64,000 nucleotides of DNA from Pseudofrankia sp. DC12 (lineage in GTDB: Bacteria; Actinomycetota; Actinomycetes; Frankiales; Frankiaceae). The position numbers and the translations under genes are program-made. Of this stretch, positions 1 through 9,144 are shown one piece after another (the first letter of the stretch is position 1; each line of letters opens with the position of its first letter). The stretch lies in NCBI RefSeq assembly GCF_000966285.1, contig NZ_KQ031391.1:4418540-4482539 (forward strand), given 5' to 3'. A model generated the notes under the pieces. It saw nothing but the letters and a program-made list of their open reading frames with translations. It did no database searches and was not told where the DNA came from.

Positions 1-191
1 CGGCCGGCCCGGCGTTCCCGGCGGGTGCGCGGGTCGACGGGCAGGCCACGCTCGTCACCGTCCCGGCTGGTATCCGGGCGCGGCGACGGAGCGGATGTTC
101 GGCGCTGGTCGATGGCGCCGGCCGGCGGCCCGCCTTGTCCCACGGGCCGCTGCGAGGCGGCCGGGGGCGGCTGCTGGCCGGCGCCAGCGCT

Positions 192-539
192 TCAGACGCT
201 CGTCGACTCCGCGGCGGTGGTGCCCCGGCGAGCCGCACCGGTGGTGCTGGTCGTCGTCGTGGCCGAGCCGGTGCCGGTCGCCGTGGCGCCCGTCGTCGTG
301 CTGGCGGTGGCTGGGCCACCGGGCGCGTCGCTGTTCGGCACGTAACGCTGCGAGACCCAGTCGAGCGCCTCACGCCAGGACGCGCCGTAGAGGACCGAGA
401 TACGGTCCGCGGTCTGGCGCGCCAGGGCCTGGACGAACACGCGGTCGTCGCTGTCGAGATGGCGGGCGTCCCCGAAGGTCTCCCACGCCCGGAACATCAG
501 CTCCTGAAGCTTCTTGCTGTGTGGCGACTCGTCTGCCAC
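192..539 (-). CDS. Conserved hypothetical protein with Ala/Thr-rich tail
   Basis: 115 residues. I do not recognise a family. The first 70 residues are charged and likely helical (KKLQELMFRAWETFGDAR, then SWREALDWVSQRY); the last 45 are almost only Ala, Thr, Gly and Ser and probably disordered. There is no signal peptide or membrane segment. The GTG start at 539 is supported by an AGGAGG Shine-Dalgarno sequence eight bases upstream, which is the best reason to call it real. It is transcribed away from the DUF3017 gene. The 191 bases before it to the window edge hold no gene I can support. Confidence 0.7.
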   Translation of the reverse strand: MADESPHSKKLQELMFRAWETFGDARHLDSDDRVFVQALARQTADRISVLYGASWREALDWVSQRYVPNSDAPGGPATASTTTGATATGTGSATTTTSTTGAARRGTTAAESTSV

Positions 540-860
540 GTCACGCTCCTCCTGCTGTGGGACCTGACGGGGCAGTCTGCCCTAGGCCGGGTGACTGCTG
601 TGCGTCGGGGGTACTTGCCGGATTCCTTCCGGTTTCGTCGCGGCGGGTCGCCGCCGCCACGGGCAGCCGGACGACCGCCGCGCCGCCCTGGCCGCCAGAC
701 GTCCTGAGCGGCGATCGGGACGGCCGGCAGGCCCGTGTTTGCCGGGTAGATCGGGATTGCCCCGAGTGGGTGGGTGTGCCGGGGAGCCGGCTGGCTCCTT
801 ACACTGCGGGCGTGGGCCGGACTGGGCGTAGCACCATGAGCGCGGCAGCAGACAGGGCCG
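540..860. other. Intergenic, divergent promoter region
   Basis: These 321 bases separate two divergent genes. A TACACT hexamer at 800-805 fits the actinobacterial -10 pattern TANNNT for the rightward gene, but no convincing -35 box stands at the right distance. Nothing else is recognisable. Confidence 0.3.
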
Positions 861-1427
861 GTGCGTGACGCAGTGAACCCGCAGCCGCGACGGCGACCGG
901 GGCCTGTGGGCGTGCCGCGTCCGGGCACGACACCTGGCAATCCGCGCTCCGGTTACGACGAGCCGCCCCGCGACGCCGTGCCCACCGCGTTGTCGTCGTC
1001 GCGCGGCTGGCCGGAGCCGTCCGCCCGGCGGCCCAGGGCGTCCAGCGGGCCGGGACGGGAGGGCGAGGCCGGCCGGCCGGCACCGGCGGCTGGTGCTCGG
1101 GTCGGCTCGCGCGCCCAGGCGAAAGCGCGGCGGGCCGCCGAGCAGCGCCGCGGCGGGCCCTGGTTCGTGCGCGAGCTCGCGCTGACGGTGGCGCTGGCGG
1201 GGGTCGCCGTCGGGATGATCCTGGTGGTGGCGCAGAACCGGTGGCGGGTCGGGCTGTTCGGCATCGGAACCCTGCTCCTCGTCCTGGCGGCGGCGCGGCT
1301 GGTGCTCCCGGCGCGCCGGCTGGGCATGCTCGCCGTGCGCGGCCGGCTGTTCGACGCCGTCCTGCTGACCGCGTTCGGCGCCGCCGTGATCGGCCTGACC
1401 CTCACGGTGCCAATCCCGCCCTCCTAG
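861..1427 (+). CDS. DUF3017 domain membrane protein
   Basis: 188 residues. The first 90 are Pro/Arg/Gly-rich and probably disordered in the cytoplasm. The rest matches DUF3017: three hydrophobic helices at about residues 97-115, 120-140 and 160-182, separated by short basic loops (NRWRVG, PARRLG). In other actinobacteria DUF3017 genes commonly sit with folD or TCA-cycle dehydrogenase genes; here the next gene is icd. Function is unknown. The GTG at 861 has only a weak ribosome site, and GTG at 873 is an alternative. The stop codon lies inside the left arm of a perfect terminator palindrome. Confidence 0.8.
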   Translation: MRDAVNPQPRRRPGPVGVPRPGTTPGNPRSGYDEPPRDAVPTALSSSRGWPEPSARRPRASSGPGREGEAGRPAPAAGARVGSRAQAKARRAAEQRRGGPWFVRELALTVALAGVAVGMILVVAQNRWRVGLFGIGTLLLVLAAARLVLPARRLGMLAVRGRLFDAVLLTAFGAAVIGLTLTVPIPPS

Positions 1428-1454
1428 GGCGCTTCCCGCGGGAAGCGCCCTAGG
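1423..1454 (+). terminator. Perfect 32-bp palindrome at the DUF3017 stop codon
   Basis: Bases 1423-1454 are a perfect 32-bp palindrome centred between 1438 and 1439. The stop codon TAG (1425-1427) is in the left arm. No T-run follows, as is usual for actinomycete terminators. It isolates the gene from icd. Confidence 0.7.
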
Positions 1455-1780
1455 CGCGGCCGCGGACGACAGGGTGGACCCGGCGTCGCCCGATCGGTGG
1501 GTGCCGGCTGCAATCTCGGGCACACAGCGCCACCAGTCCCCGCGCGCGCGGGGTAGCCTCGCGTGCGCCGCCCATGCCGCCTGGAGACGTGGTCACCTCG
1601 CTGACCCGCCGCCAGGCCGCCGCGCGTGACGCTCGCCGGCTCGTCCGACGCCCTCTCCGGTGCCGTGGCCCGTCATCGGCTCCCGCCGGCCGGCGGAAAC
1701 GGGATGAGCGGGACATAGGTTCGACTGAGTGGGACCCACGTCCTGCTCGCGAGATGCAGCGAACGCGAAGCGGAGTAGCG
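1455..1780 (+). promoter_or_regulatory. icd upstream region with candidate promoter
   Basis: 326 bases without a gene. A TAGGTT hexamer at 1716-1721 fits a -10 box. The same stretch also reads as GGAAAC (1695-1700), an 18-base gap and GTT (1719-1721), which resembles ECF sigma promoters of the GGAA...GTT type. A TAGCCT lies at 1554-1559. None is proven. Confidence 0.3.
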
Positions 1781-4006
1781 GTGACTGATTCGACGATCAT
1801 CTATACGTTCACCGACGAGGCGCCGGCCCTGGCCACGTACTCGTTCCTGCCGGTGATCCAGGCGTACGCGGCGGCCGCGGGCGTACCCGTCGACAGCCGC
1901 GACATCTCGCTCGCCGGCCGCATCATCGCGACCTTCCCGGAATACCTTGACGAGGCGCAGCGGATCGGTGACGCGCTCGCCGAGCTCGGCGAGCTGGCCC
2001 TGCGGCCCGAGGCGAACATCATCAAGCTGCCGAACATCTCGGCCTCGATCCCGCAGCTGAAGGCCGCGGTCGCCGAGCTGCAGGCCAAGGGCTACGCGCT
2101 GCCGGACTACCCGGACGAGCCGAAGACCGACGAGGAGCGCACGGTCCGCTCCAGGTACGACTCGGTCAAGGGCAGCGCGGTGAACCCGGTGCTGCGCGAG
2201 GGCAACTCGGACCGGCGCGCGCCGGCCTCGGTGAAGAACTACGCCCGCAACCACCCGCACAGGATGGGCGCCTGGAGCGCCGACTCGAAGACGAACGTCG
2301 CGACGATGGGCCAGGACGACTTCGCCAGCACCGAGAAGTCAGCGGTGGTCGACTCCGACGGCTCGCTGCGCATCGAGCTGGCCGCGGCGAGCGGCACCAC
2401 CACGGTGCTCAAGCAGTCGGTCAAGGTCCTCGCCGGCGAGGTCGTCGACGCCGCCGTGCTGCGGGTCGGCCCGCTGCGCGCGTTCCTCACCGCCCAGATC
2501 GCCCGGGCCAAGGCCGAGGACGTGCTGTTCTCGGTGCACCTGAAGGCCACGATGATGAAGGTCTCCGACCCGATCATCTTCGGCCACATGGTCCGCGCGT
2601 TCTTCCCGACGACGTTCGCCGCCTACGGCCCCACGCTCTCGGCCGCCGGCCTCACCCCGAACGACGGCCTGGGCGCGATCCTCGCGGGCCTGGCCGCGCT
2701 GCCCGAGGGCGACGCGATCAAGGCCTCCTTCGAGGCCGAGCTCGCCGCCGGCCCGGCGCTGGCGATGGTGGACTCCGACCGTGGCATCACCAACCTGCAC
2801 GTGCCGAGCGACATCATCGTCGACGCCTCGATGCCGGCGATGATCCGCACCTCGGGCCACATGTGGGGCCCGGACGGCAAGGAGGCCGACACCCTGGCCG
2901 TCCTGCCAGACAGCAGCTACGCGGGCGTCTACCAGGTCGTTCTCGACGACTGCCGGGCCCACGGTGCGTACGACCCGGCAACCATGGGCTCGGTGCCGAA
3001 CGTCGGCCTGATGGCCCAGCAGGCCGAGGAATACGGCTCCCACGACAAGACCTTCGAGATCGCGGCCGACGGCGTCGTGCGCGTCGTCGACGCCTCCGGC
3101 GCGGTGGTTCTCGAGCAGCCGGTCGCGGCGGGCGACATCTTCCGGATGTGCCAGGCCAAGGACGCGCCGATCCGCGACTGGGTGAAGCTCGCCGTCACCC
3201 GCGCCCGGGCGACCGGCGACCCGGCGGTGTTCTGGCTCGACGAGAACCGCGCTCACGACGCCCAGCTGATCGCCAAGGTGAAGGCCTACCTGGCCGAGTA
3301 CGACACCATGGGCCTGACCATCGAGATCCTCTCGCCGGTCGAGGCGACGGCGTACTCGCTGGAGCGGATCCGCAAGGGCCTGAACACCATCTCCGTTACC
3401 GGCAACGTGCTGCGCGACTACCTGACCGACCTGTTCCCGATCCTGGAGCTGGGCACCAGCGCCAAGATGCTGTCGGTCGTGCCGCTGATGGCCGGTGGTG
3501 GCCTGTTCGAGACCGGTGCCGGCGGCTCGGCGCCGAAGCACGTCCAGCAGCTGGTCAAGGAGAACTACCTGCGGTGGGACAGCCTTGGCGAGTTCCTGGC
3601 GCTGGCGGTCAGCTTCGAGCAGTTCGCGCAGGTCACCGGAAACGCCAGCGCCAAGATCCTCGGCGAGACGCTCGACCGGGCGACCGGCACGTTCCTCAAC
3701 GAGAACAAGTCGCCGGCCCGGCGCGTCGGCGGGATCGACAACCGCGGCAGCCACTTCTTCCTGGCCCTCTACTGGGCCCAGGAGCTCGCCGCGCAGACCG
3801 CCGACGAGCAGCTGGCCGCCGCGTTCGCCGAGCTCGCCAAGGCGCTGACCGACCAGGAGGCGACGATCACCGGCGAGCTGCTGGCCGTGCAGGGCTCGCC
3901 GACCGACATCGGCGGCTACTACCAGCCCGACCCGGTCAAGGCGAGCGCCGTCATGCGCCCGTCGGCGACCTTCAACGAGGCGATCGCCTCGTTGAACGCG
4001 GTCTAG
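1781..4006 (+). CDS. icd: NADP-dependent isocitrate dehydrogenase, monomeric type
   Basis: TCA-cycle enzyme converting isocitrate to 2-oxoglutarate and CO2 with NADP+ in the cytoplasm. The 741-residue protein has the length of the large monomeric IDH family (about 740), not the 400-residue dimeric type. It has the family N-terminus ([20 protein letters not shown]) and the metal/substrate segment around [14 protein letters not shown]. The start is placed at GTG 1781, with GGAG at 1772-1775, because translation from upstream in-frame ATG codons would add an Arg-rich extension absent from the family. It stands alone; the next gene converges on it. Confidence 0.95.
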   Translation: MTDSTIIYTFTDEAPALATYSFLPVIQAYAAAAGVPVDSRDISLAGRIIATFPEYLDEAQRIGDALAELGELALRPEANIIKLPNISASIPQLKAAVAELQAKGYALPDYPDEPKTDEERTVRSRYDSVKGSAVNPVLREGNSDRRAPASVKNYARNHPHRMGAWSADSKTNVATMGQDDFASTEKSAVVDSDGSLRIELAAASGTTTVLKQSVKVLAGEVVDAAVLRVGPLRAFLTAQIARAKAEDVLFSVHLKATMMKVSDPIIFGHMVRAFFPTTFAAYGPTLSAAGLTPNDGLGAILAGLAALPEGDAIKASFEAELAAGPALAMVDSDRGITNLHVPSDIIVDASMPAMIRTSGHMWGPDGKEADTLAVLPDSSYAGVYQVVLDDCRAHGAYDPATMGSVPNVGLMAQQAEEYGSHDKTFEIAADGVVRVVDASGAVVLEQPVAAGDIFRMCQAKDAPIRDWVKLAVTRARATGDPAVFWLDENRAHDAQLIAKVKAYLAEYDTMGLTIEILSPVEATAYSLERIRKGLNTISVTGNVLRDYLTDLFPILELGTSAKMLSVVPLMAGGGLFETGAGGSAPKHVQQLVKENYLRWDSLGEFLALAVSFEQFAQVTGNASAKILGETLDRATGTFLNENKSPARRVGGIDNRGSHFFLALYWAQELAAQTADEQLAAAFAELAKALTDQEATITGELLAVQGSPTDIGGYYQPDPVKASAVMRPSATFNEAIASLNAV

Positions 4007-4022
4007 CGCTGTCTTCCGCACA

Positions 4023-4054
4023 TGGGGTTTCGTTGCCCCAACCGATGCCATTTT
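4023..4054 (+). terminator. Weak terminator after icd
   Basis: A five-base-pair stem (TGGGG at 4023-4027 with CCCCA at 4036-4040) is followed ten bases on by a run of five T at 4050-4054. It is weak but lies where icd and the converging BrkB-type gene need a barrier. Confidence 0.35.
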
Positions 4055-4210
4055 TAATCATGAAGTGGGGTCGCATTGACAACCCGCACCCGCTGTGATC
4101 GAACGAGTTGAATCATGTCAGATTTCACCCTCCGGACGCCCGACAGCCGGTTGGTGGGCCGACAAGAGATCACTCGTCCTGACCATAGGGTGCACGTGCG
4201 GAGAACGGGT

Positions 4211-5608
4211 CTAGCGGCTGCCCTGGCCGTCCTCGCCTCGAGTGGAGGCGGGGGCGGCCGGCGTCGCCTCGTCGTGGGGCGCCGTCCTGGCTGACGGCGG
4301 GTCCGCCGGCCGAGGGGCTCCCGCCGCCGCGCCTGGCAGCCTGGCGGGGTGCCGGGCCGTGGCGGGATGGCGCCGCAGGACGACTCCGCGGAACCGGTCG
4401 GCGAGCCAGTGCCGGTCGGCGGGCGAGTGCCGGTCGGCGGGCGAGTGCCGGTCGGCGGGCGAGTCCGCCGTGTCGTCCGGTGCCGCCGCCGTCCTGGTGG
4501 CCTCGTCGGTCCTGGCTGTTGCCGCCTCGTCGGGGGTCTCGTCTGGCTGGCCGTCCCGGGCAGCCGAGGCCGAGTCGTCCTGCTCCGAGGAGGAGCCAGG
4601 CTCCGTCGCGTCCTGCTCGGCGGTGCCGGACGGGAAGACGTCGGAGTCTCCTGGTGCGGTGACGGCCCAGGCCGCTGCGAACAGCGTCCAGCGCATCACG
4701 ATGTTGATCCAGATGAGCAGCCCGACGAGCACCGCGAAGGTGCCGTACATCGGGTTGTCGGTCGTCTTGCCGACCAGCCACGTTCCGACCAGCTTGAAGA
4801 CCTCGATGCCGACCGCCCCGAGCAGGGCGGCCCGGGCAACCGCGCGACGGCTCGTCCGCCGGGGCAGCCGCCAGAACAGGTACAGGAACACCATCAGGTC
4901 GGCGATCAGGGCCAGCAGCACGCCCAGTCCTCTGGCCGACCAGGAGGCCCAGGAGCTGCCCGCCATCCCGGTCGCCCGCAGGAGTACGCCGTTCGCGGAC
5001 GTCGCGAGGCTCGTCAGCGCCAACGAGACCGCCACCAGCAGGCCGAGCCCCGCGAGTACCCGGATGTCTCGCAACCGTCGGGTGATCAGGTTGCCGGCGT
5101 CGGTGCTCTGGTGCCACATCAGGCGGATCGCGTCCCGCAGGGCCGACACGAACGCCAACCCGGCCAACAACAGACCCACGAGGCCGAGTACGCCGATTCC
5201 GACCTTGAGCGTGCCCAAGCTGCCGATGTTCAGCTTGTCGGCCAGCCCAGGCAGGTAGCCGTTGATCTGTCGGATGATCTCGTCCTTGAGGTTTGGGTAC
5301 GAGTCGACGACGAAGCCGGTCGCCGCGAACAGCAACGCGACTAGCGGGAAGAACGACAGGAACATGTAGTACGTGGTCGAGGCCGCCAGCCGGTCGCCGC
5401 CGTTCGCTCCATAGCGGGCGTAGGCGCGGATGGCGTGGTCGAGCGGTGGGAGCGATCGCCGGGTCGTCGAGACGCCGCCGGTGACGCCCCGGCGGGCCGT
5501 GTCGATGGTGCCGCGGATGCCGTCCACGACAGGCGGAATACCCCCTGGCACGCTTGCGGAATCACCAGCACCGCCGCGGCAGCGGTGTTTCGTCCGCGAC
5601 ACCCGCAT
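4211..5608 (-). CDS. YihY/BrkB family inner-membrane protein
   Basis: 465 residues. Residues 65-320 form the YihY/BrkB domain with about six membrane helices and the conserved entry segment GGDRLAASTTYYMFLSFFPL; the late helix contains MYGTFAVLVGLLIWINIV. The molecular role of the family is unsettled, since the old annotation as a ribonuclease was wrong. Residues 320-465 are a hydrophilic Ala/Pro/Asp/Arg-rich cytoplasmic tail holding a threefold SPADRH-type repeat coded by an 18-bp DNA repeat. The ATG at 5608 lies 15 bases after the stop of the serine hydrolase, so the two are probably cotranscribed. Confidence 0.88.
   Translation of the reverse strand: MRVSRTKHRCRGGAGDSASVPGGIPPVVDGIRGTIDTARRGVTGGVSTTRRSLPPLDHAIRAYARYGANGGDRLAASTTYYMFLSFFPLVALLFAATGFVVDSYPNLKDEIIRQINGYLPGLADKLNIGSLGTLKVGIGVLGLVGLLLAGLAFVSALRDAIRLMWHQSTDAGNLITRRLRDIRVLAGLGLLVAVSLALTSLATSANGVLLRATGMAGSSWASWSARGLGVLLALIADLMVFLYLFWRLPRRTSRRAVARAALLGAVGIEVFKLVGTWLVGKTTDNPMYGTFAVLVGLLIWINIVMRWTLFAAAWAVTAPGDSDVFPSGTAEQDATEPGSSSEQDDSASAARDGQPDETPDEAATARTDEATRTAAAPDDTADSPADRHSPADRHSPADRHWLADRFRGVVLRRHPATARHPARLPGAAAGAPRPADPPSARTAPHDEATPAAPASTRGEDGQGSR
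4408..4461. repeat. 18-bp tandem repeat, three copies, in the BrkB-type gene
   Basis: Three identical 18-base units (4408-4425, 4426-4443, 4444-4461). Being a multiple of three it keeps frame and gives the repeated hexapeptide SPADRH in the disordered tail. It is probably slippage-prone and may vary between strains. Confidence 0.9.
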
Positions 5609-5623
5609 GTCGCCCGCCGTGCG

Positions 5624-6469
5624 TCAGACGTCGAGGGTGGTGGCCTCGGCCAGGACGGCGTCGGAGAAGGCGGGCCAGGCGTCGGCGGCCCAGGGGCCGA
5701 ACTCGCGGTCGGTCAGGCAGACGCAGGCCACCCCGGCGACCGGGTCCACCCACAGGAACGTCCCGAGCCGGCCGAAGTGCCCGAAAGTGGCCGGGGAGTT
5801 GGTCGCCCCCGTCCAGTGGGGTGCCTTGGTGCCCCGCAGCTCCAGGCCCAGCCCCCAGTCGTTCGGCCTCTGCATCCCGAAGCCCGGCAGCACCCCGTCG
5901 AGCCCGGGGAACGCCACCGAGGCCGCGGTGGTGAACGTCTCGGCGGCGAGCAGCGTGGGCCGCAGCAGCTCGGCGGCGAACGCGGCCACGTCGGCGGCCG
6001 TCGACGTGACGCCGTACGCCGGCGACGACTCGAGCCGGCTGGCCGTCATGCCAAGCGGGGCGAACAGCGCCTCGGCCAGGTACTCGCCGAACGCGATCCC
6101 GGTGGCCGCCTCCAGCGCCCGGCCGAGCTCCTCGATCCCGGTGTTCGAGTAGATCCGCCGGGTCCCCGGTCGGGCCAGCACACGCGGCCCGGAGAAGGCC
6201 AGCCCCGACGCGTGTGCCAGCAGGTGCGCGACGGTCGATCCGGGCGGTCCGGCCGGGTCGTCGAGGCCGAACGCGCCCTCCTCGACGGCGATCAGCGCGG
6301 CATAGGCCGACATCGTCTTCGAGACGCTTGCGAGCTGGAACGGCACCCCGAGCTCGCCGACCGCACCGGCCCGGCACACCGCCCCGTCCGCCGCACGCAC
6401 GAGCACCACCGCCGCGACATTCGAGACCGGCCACTCGGCCACCTGCTTGAGCGCCTCCACCCGTCGCAC
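5624..6469 (-). CDS. Serine hydrolase of the beta-lactamase / PBP-like family
   Basis: About 281 residues with the class C beta-lactamase/esterase fold. The catalytic SxxK is SVSK in QLASVSKTMSAY near residue 50, and the Tyr motif is YSN in IYSNTGIEELG. A lipolytic esterase or D-aminopeptidase role is likelier than true beta-lactamase. No signal peptide is visible, so it is probably cytoplasmic. The start is uncertain: GTG 6469 is used, GTG 6460 is possible. It lies 15 bases upstream of the BrkB-type gene on the same strand and diverges from the flavoprotein gene. Confidence 0.85.
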   Translation of the reverse strand: MRRVEALKQVAEWPVSNVAAVVLVRAADGAVCRAGAVGELGVPFQLASVSKTMSAYAALIAVEEGAFGLDDPAGPPGSTVAHLLAHASGLAFSGPRVLARPGTRRIYSNTGIEELGRALEAATGIAFGEYLAEALFAPLGMTASRLESSPAYGVTSTAADVAAFAAELLRPTLLAAETFTTAASVAFPGLDGVLPGFGMQRPNDWGLGLELRGTKAPHWTGATNSPATFGHFGRLGTFLWVDPVAGVACVCLTDREFGPWAADAWPAFSDAVLAEATTLDV

Positions 6470-6610
6470 TCTACGAACATCCCCACCCCATCCCCCAGAC
6501 CGCCCGAGACATGTGATCACGCATACGCCTAGGCGGCGTCCGACCCGGTTCGGCGACCGCGCCGTAGGACTTGAACGGCCGCGCCCCGCCGGGGGTGGGG
6601 CCGTGTGGCG

Positions 6611-6638
6611 GGCCTGGGCGCGGCGCCGCGCCCAGGCC
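6611..6638. repeat. Perfect 28-bp palindrome between divergent genes
   Basis: Every base of 6611-6638 pairs with its mirror across the centre at 6624/6625. Both flanking genes point away from it, so it cannot end transcription of either. It could be an operator or a dispersed palindromic element. Confidence 0.7.
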
Positions 6639-6712
6639 GGCTGCGGGGCTGCGCTGGAACCGGGTGGGGGCCGGGGGCATGCGGGTCGGGCGGCGGCTGC
6701 GAAAATGGGGCG

Positions 6713-7987
6713 ATGCGCCCCCTGGACTCCGCACCGCCCGCGGTGCCGGTCACGGACGTGGCCGAGCTGCGTGACCGGGTCGCCGACGTGCTGGTCGTCG
6801 GCGGCGGGCCGGCCGGTGCCGCCGCGGCCCTCGCGGCGCTGCGCCACCGGCCGGATGCCACAGTGGTGATCGCCGACCTGGCCTTCTTCCCGCGGGACAA
6901 GACCTGTGGCGACGGCATCGCTCCGCACGGCCTCGACGTTCTGCGGGAGCTGGGCGTACCGGACGCCGCAGCCGGCTACCGGCCGGTCGACCGGATGCGG
7001 CTGCGCACCCCGGGCGGCGCCGAGGTCGCCACGCCGTCGGCCCGGGCCACCCACGTCATCCCGCGGATGGTGTTCGACGCGCGTCTGCTCGCTGCGGCGC
7101 AGGCGCGCGGCGCCCGGGTTGTGCGCCACCGGGTTCGCGACGTCGGCGTCACGGAGGTCGGCGGCGCCCCTGCGGTCGTCATGGACGGCGGCGCGCTGGC
7201 CGCCCGGGTCGTCGTCGGCGCCGACGGCGCCAACTCGGCCGTGCGCCGGGCGCTGGGCATTCCGGTGAACCCGCCGGAGTCGCTCGCGATCGCCGTGCGT
7301 GCCTACGCGGACGCGCCCAAGGCGGACGTCCCGCCGGAGCAGTACATCGAGATGACGGACGAGGGCTGGCCGGCTTACGCCTGGTCGTTCCCGATCGGCG
7401 ACGGCCGGGCCAACATCGGCTTCGGGATGCTGCGCTCCCAGCTGAACGCCACGGCCGCCGCCCGTGGCGCGGCGGGCGCCGACGAGCGGTCCGGCCGCGC
7501 GGTGCTGCATGGCACCCTTGCGGCGATCCTTCCCGAGCAGCCGGCCTACCCGGGGACCTTGCGGGCCCACCACCTGCCGATGTCCACCGCGCGGCCGCGG
7601 CAGCCGGACGGCCGGGTGCTGCTGGCCGGTGACGCCGCGTCGCTGATCAACCCGCTGACCGGCGAGGGGATCTACTACGCGCTGCTGTCCGGTTCCCTCG
7701 CCGGTGACGCGGCGATGGCCGCCGTCGTGGCAGGCCGGCCGGACGGCGCTGGCGGTGCCTACCGGCGGGCGCTCGCCGGTGAGCTGGGCCGTCATCTGCG
7801 GCACACGACCCTGCTGGCCGGCCTCGCCGGCCGGCACCGCGCGCTGATGGACGCCGCCGTCCACGCGGCCAGCAGGCGCACCGAGCTGTACGACACGCTC
7901 GTCGAGATCGGCCTCGGCCGGGGCACGATCCCGGCGGCCTCGCTGGCCCGGATCGTGGCCCGCCGAGCGCTTCGGCTGGGCCGCTGA
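6713..7987 (+). CDS. Geranylgeranyl reductase family FAD-dependent oxidoreductase
   Basis: 424 residues. The N-terminus carries the FAD-binding dinucleotide motif [18 protein letters not shown] (about residues 23-40), followed by DKTCGDGIAPHGL, typical of the geranylgeranyl/menaquinone reductase family. A second flavin motif, GRVLLAGDAASLINPLTGEG, is near residue 305. In actinobacteria this group saturates isoprenoid chains such as the menaquinone side chain; the exact substrate cannot be read here. ATG 6713 is chosen because the preceding stretch is low-complexity, and GGGGCG precedes it. Confidence 0.88.
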   Translation: MRPLDSAPPAVPVTDVAELRDRVADVLVVGGGPAGAAAALAALRHRPDATVVIADLAFFPRDKTCGDGIAPHGLDVLRELGVPDAAAGYRPVDRMRLRTPGGAEVATPSARATHVIPRMVFDARLLAAAQARGARVVRHRVRDVGVTEVGGAPAVVMDGGALAARVVVGADGANSAVRRALGIPVNPPESLAIAVRAYADAPKADVPPEQYIEMTDEGWPAYAWSFPIGDGRANIGFGMLRSQLNATAAARGAAGADERSGRAVLHGTLAAILPEQPAYPGTLRAHHLPMSTARPRQPDGRVLLAGDAASLINPLTGEGIYYALLSGSLAGDAAMAAVVAGRPDGAGGAYRRALAGELGRHLRHTTLLAGLAGRHRALMDAAVHAASRRTELYDTLVEIGLGRGTIPAASLARIVARRALRLGR

Positions 7988-7989
7988 GC

Positions 7990-8017
7990 GCCGGGCGCCC
8001 GGCTGGCCTCCGCCAGC
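7990..8017 (+). terminator. Palindrome plus hairpin after the flavoprotein gene
   Basis: A perfect 14-bp palindrome (7990-8003) starts two bases after the stop codon and is followed at once by a second hairpin (8002-8007 with 8012-8017). The position fits a G+C-rich terminator without a U-tract. Confidence 0.5.
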
Positions 8018-8173
8018 TGGGGGCGCGCTTCCCGTGGTGGCCCGGGTCGGTGCAGGTCACGGCCGGTTTCGGACCGGCGCCGCTGGAGCGGCGTCGGGTG
8101 GCCTTCGTGGCAGCCCCGGACGTGAGGGCCCGGAATGTGCGAACCTGATCGCTCGCGGCCGAGCACATGGTCC

Positions 8174-8179
8174 TAGCCT
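8174..8179 (+). promoter_or_regulatory. Candidate -10 box TAGCCT for the GNAT gene
   Basis: TAGCCT fits the actinobacterial TANNNT -10 pattern and lies 80 bases before the GNAT start. No clear -35 box is seen. The rest of 8018-8258 holds nothing recognisable. Confidence 0.35.
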
Positions 8180-8258
8180 TTTGCCCGTGGCACAGCGCGC
8201 CCGCGCGACACCTCGCGGCATTGCCGCACCGCGCGTGCCACCGTCCTGAGAGGAGCCG

Positions 8259-8984
8259 ATGAACGCGACGGGGACGAACGTCGGCGCGGTAGCGTCGGCG
8301 CCCGCGGCCATCGCCGCGCCTGGCGGATACGTGGCGTCGCTGGATGGGGCGCCCGCCGCCCACGCCGCGAGCGAGCACACGCCGGTCGACCTGGCGACAG
8401 TCGAGCAGGGACCAGTCGAGGTCGAGATCCGCCGGATCCGAGCGGACGAGGCGTTGCTGCTGCGGTCGCTGCGGCTGCTCGCGCTCACGGACGCGCCGCG
8501 AGCCTTTTCCGGTTGCGTCGGCGACGAGCTGACGGTTGCGGCGGGCGACTGGGACCGCAGGGCGCTCGACGGCGCGACCCGCCTGGACGACTATGTGGCG
8601 ATCGTGACCCGGTACGGCACGCCGTGTGGCCTGGCCAGGGCCTACACGCCCGCGACGGCGGCTCACCGGCGGGAGCTGGCCGCGATGTGGATCGCGCCGT
8701 GGGCGCGGGGCATCGGTGCCGGCGACGCGCTCGTCGAGGCTGTGGTCGCCTGGTCCCGTCAGGTCGGCGCGCGCGAGGTCACGCTCTGGGTCAACCTGGA
8801 CAACGCCGCCGCGCGGCGGCTCTACGAGCGGCACGGGTTCGCCATCGACGGCGACCCGGGTGGCGAGCCGGGCGACGGCCGTCGCTGGCTGCGGATGACG
8901 CAGACACTGGCGGGCATCGAGCCTGTGGGCGGCGGCGCCGCTCTGGACAGCGCCCACGGCGCCGGCTCTCGCGAACGCTGGTAG
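8259..8984 (+). CDS. GNAT family N-acetyltransferase
   Basis: 241 residues. A disordered Ala-rich leader of about 50 residues precedes a GNAT domain (residues 55-215). The acetyl-CoA site is visible as RRELAAMWIAPWARGIGAGDALVEAVV, with the conserved R/Q-x-x-G-x-G/A pattern given as ARGIGAGDA. The following strand and helix, ARRLYERHGFAIDG, is the typical GNAT end. Substrate unknown. The ATG at 8259 has a strong GAGAGGAG site six bases upstream. The 20 residues after the domain have no recognisable role. Confidence 0.87.
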   Translation: MNATGTNVGAVASAPAAIAAPGGYVASLDGAPAAHAASEHTPVDLATVEQGPVEVEIRRIRADEALLLRSLRLLALTDAPRAFSGCVGDELTVAAGDWDRRALDGATRLDDYVAIVTRYGTPCGLARAYTPATAAHRRELAAMWIAPWARGIGAGDALVEAVVAWSRQVGAREVTLWVNLDNAAARRLYERHGFAIDGDPGGEPGDGRRWLRMTQTLAGIEPVGGGAALDSAHGAGSRERW

Positions 8985-9108
8985 CTCGCCCGGCCTACCT
9001 GGGACAACGCGCCGACCCGGTCAACAGGCCGGCATCCGCTGCGGCGACGGGCAAAGGAGCAATATCACGGCAGCCCCAAGTGGGGTGCAGCGGAGTCGGC
9101 CGTTATCC

Positions 9109-9138
9109 TTGACAAGAACCTATCGGATCCTCTAGCGA
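9109..9138 (+). promoter_or_regulatory. Candidate promoter upstream of the DUF1003 leader
   Basis: A perfect TTGACA at 9109-9114 is followed 18 bases later by TAGCGA at 9133-9138. The -35 is ideal and the -10 poor. A start near 9145 would make the leader begin just before its first helix. Confidence 0.35.
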
Positions 9139-9144
9139 GGACGA

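Noticed and set aside
2339-4051. 570-codon open frame antisense to icd
   Set aside because: Frame mirrors icd codons; composition is Arg/Val/Gly-rich without domains. A typical high-G+C shadow.
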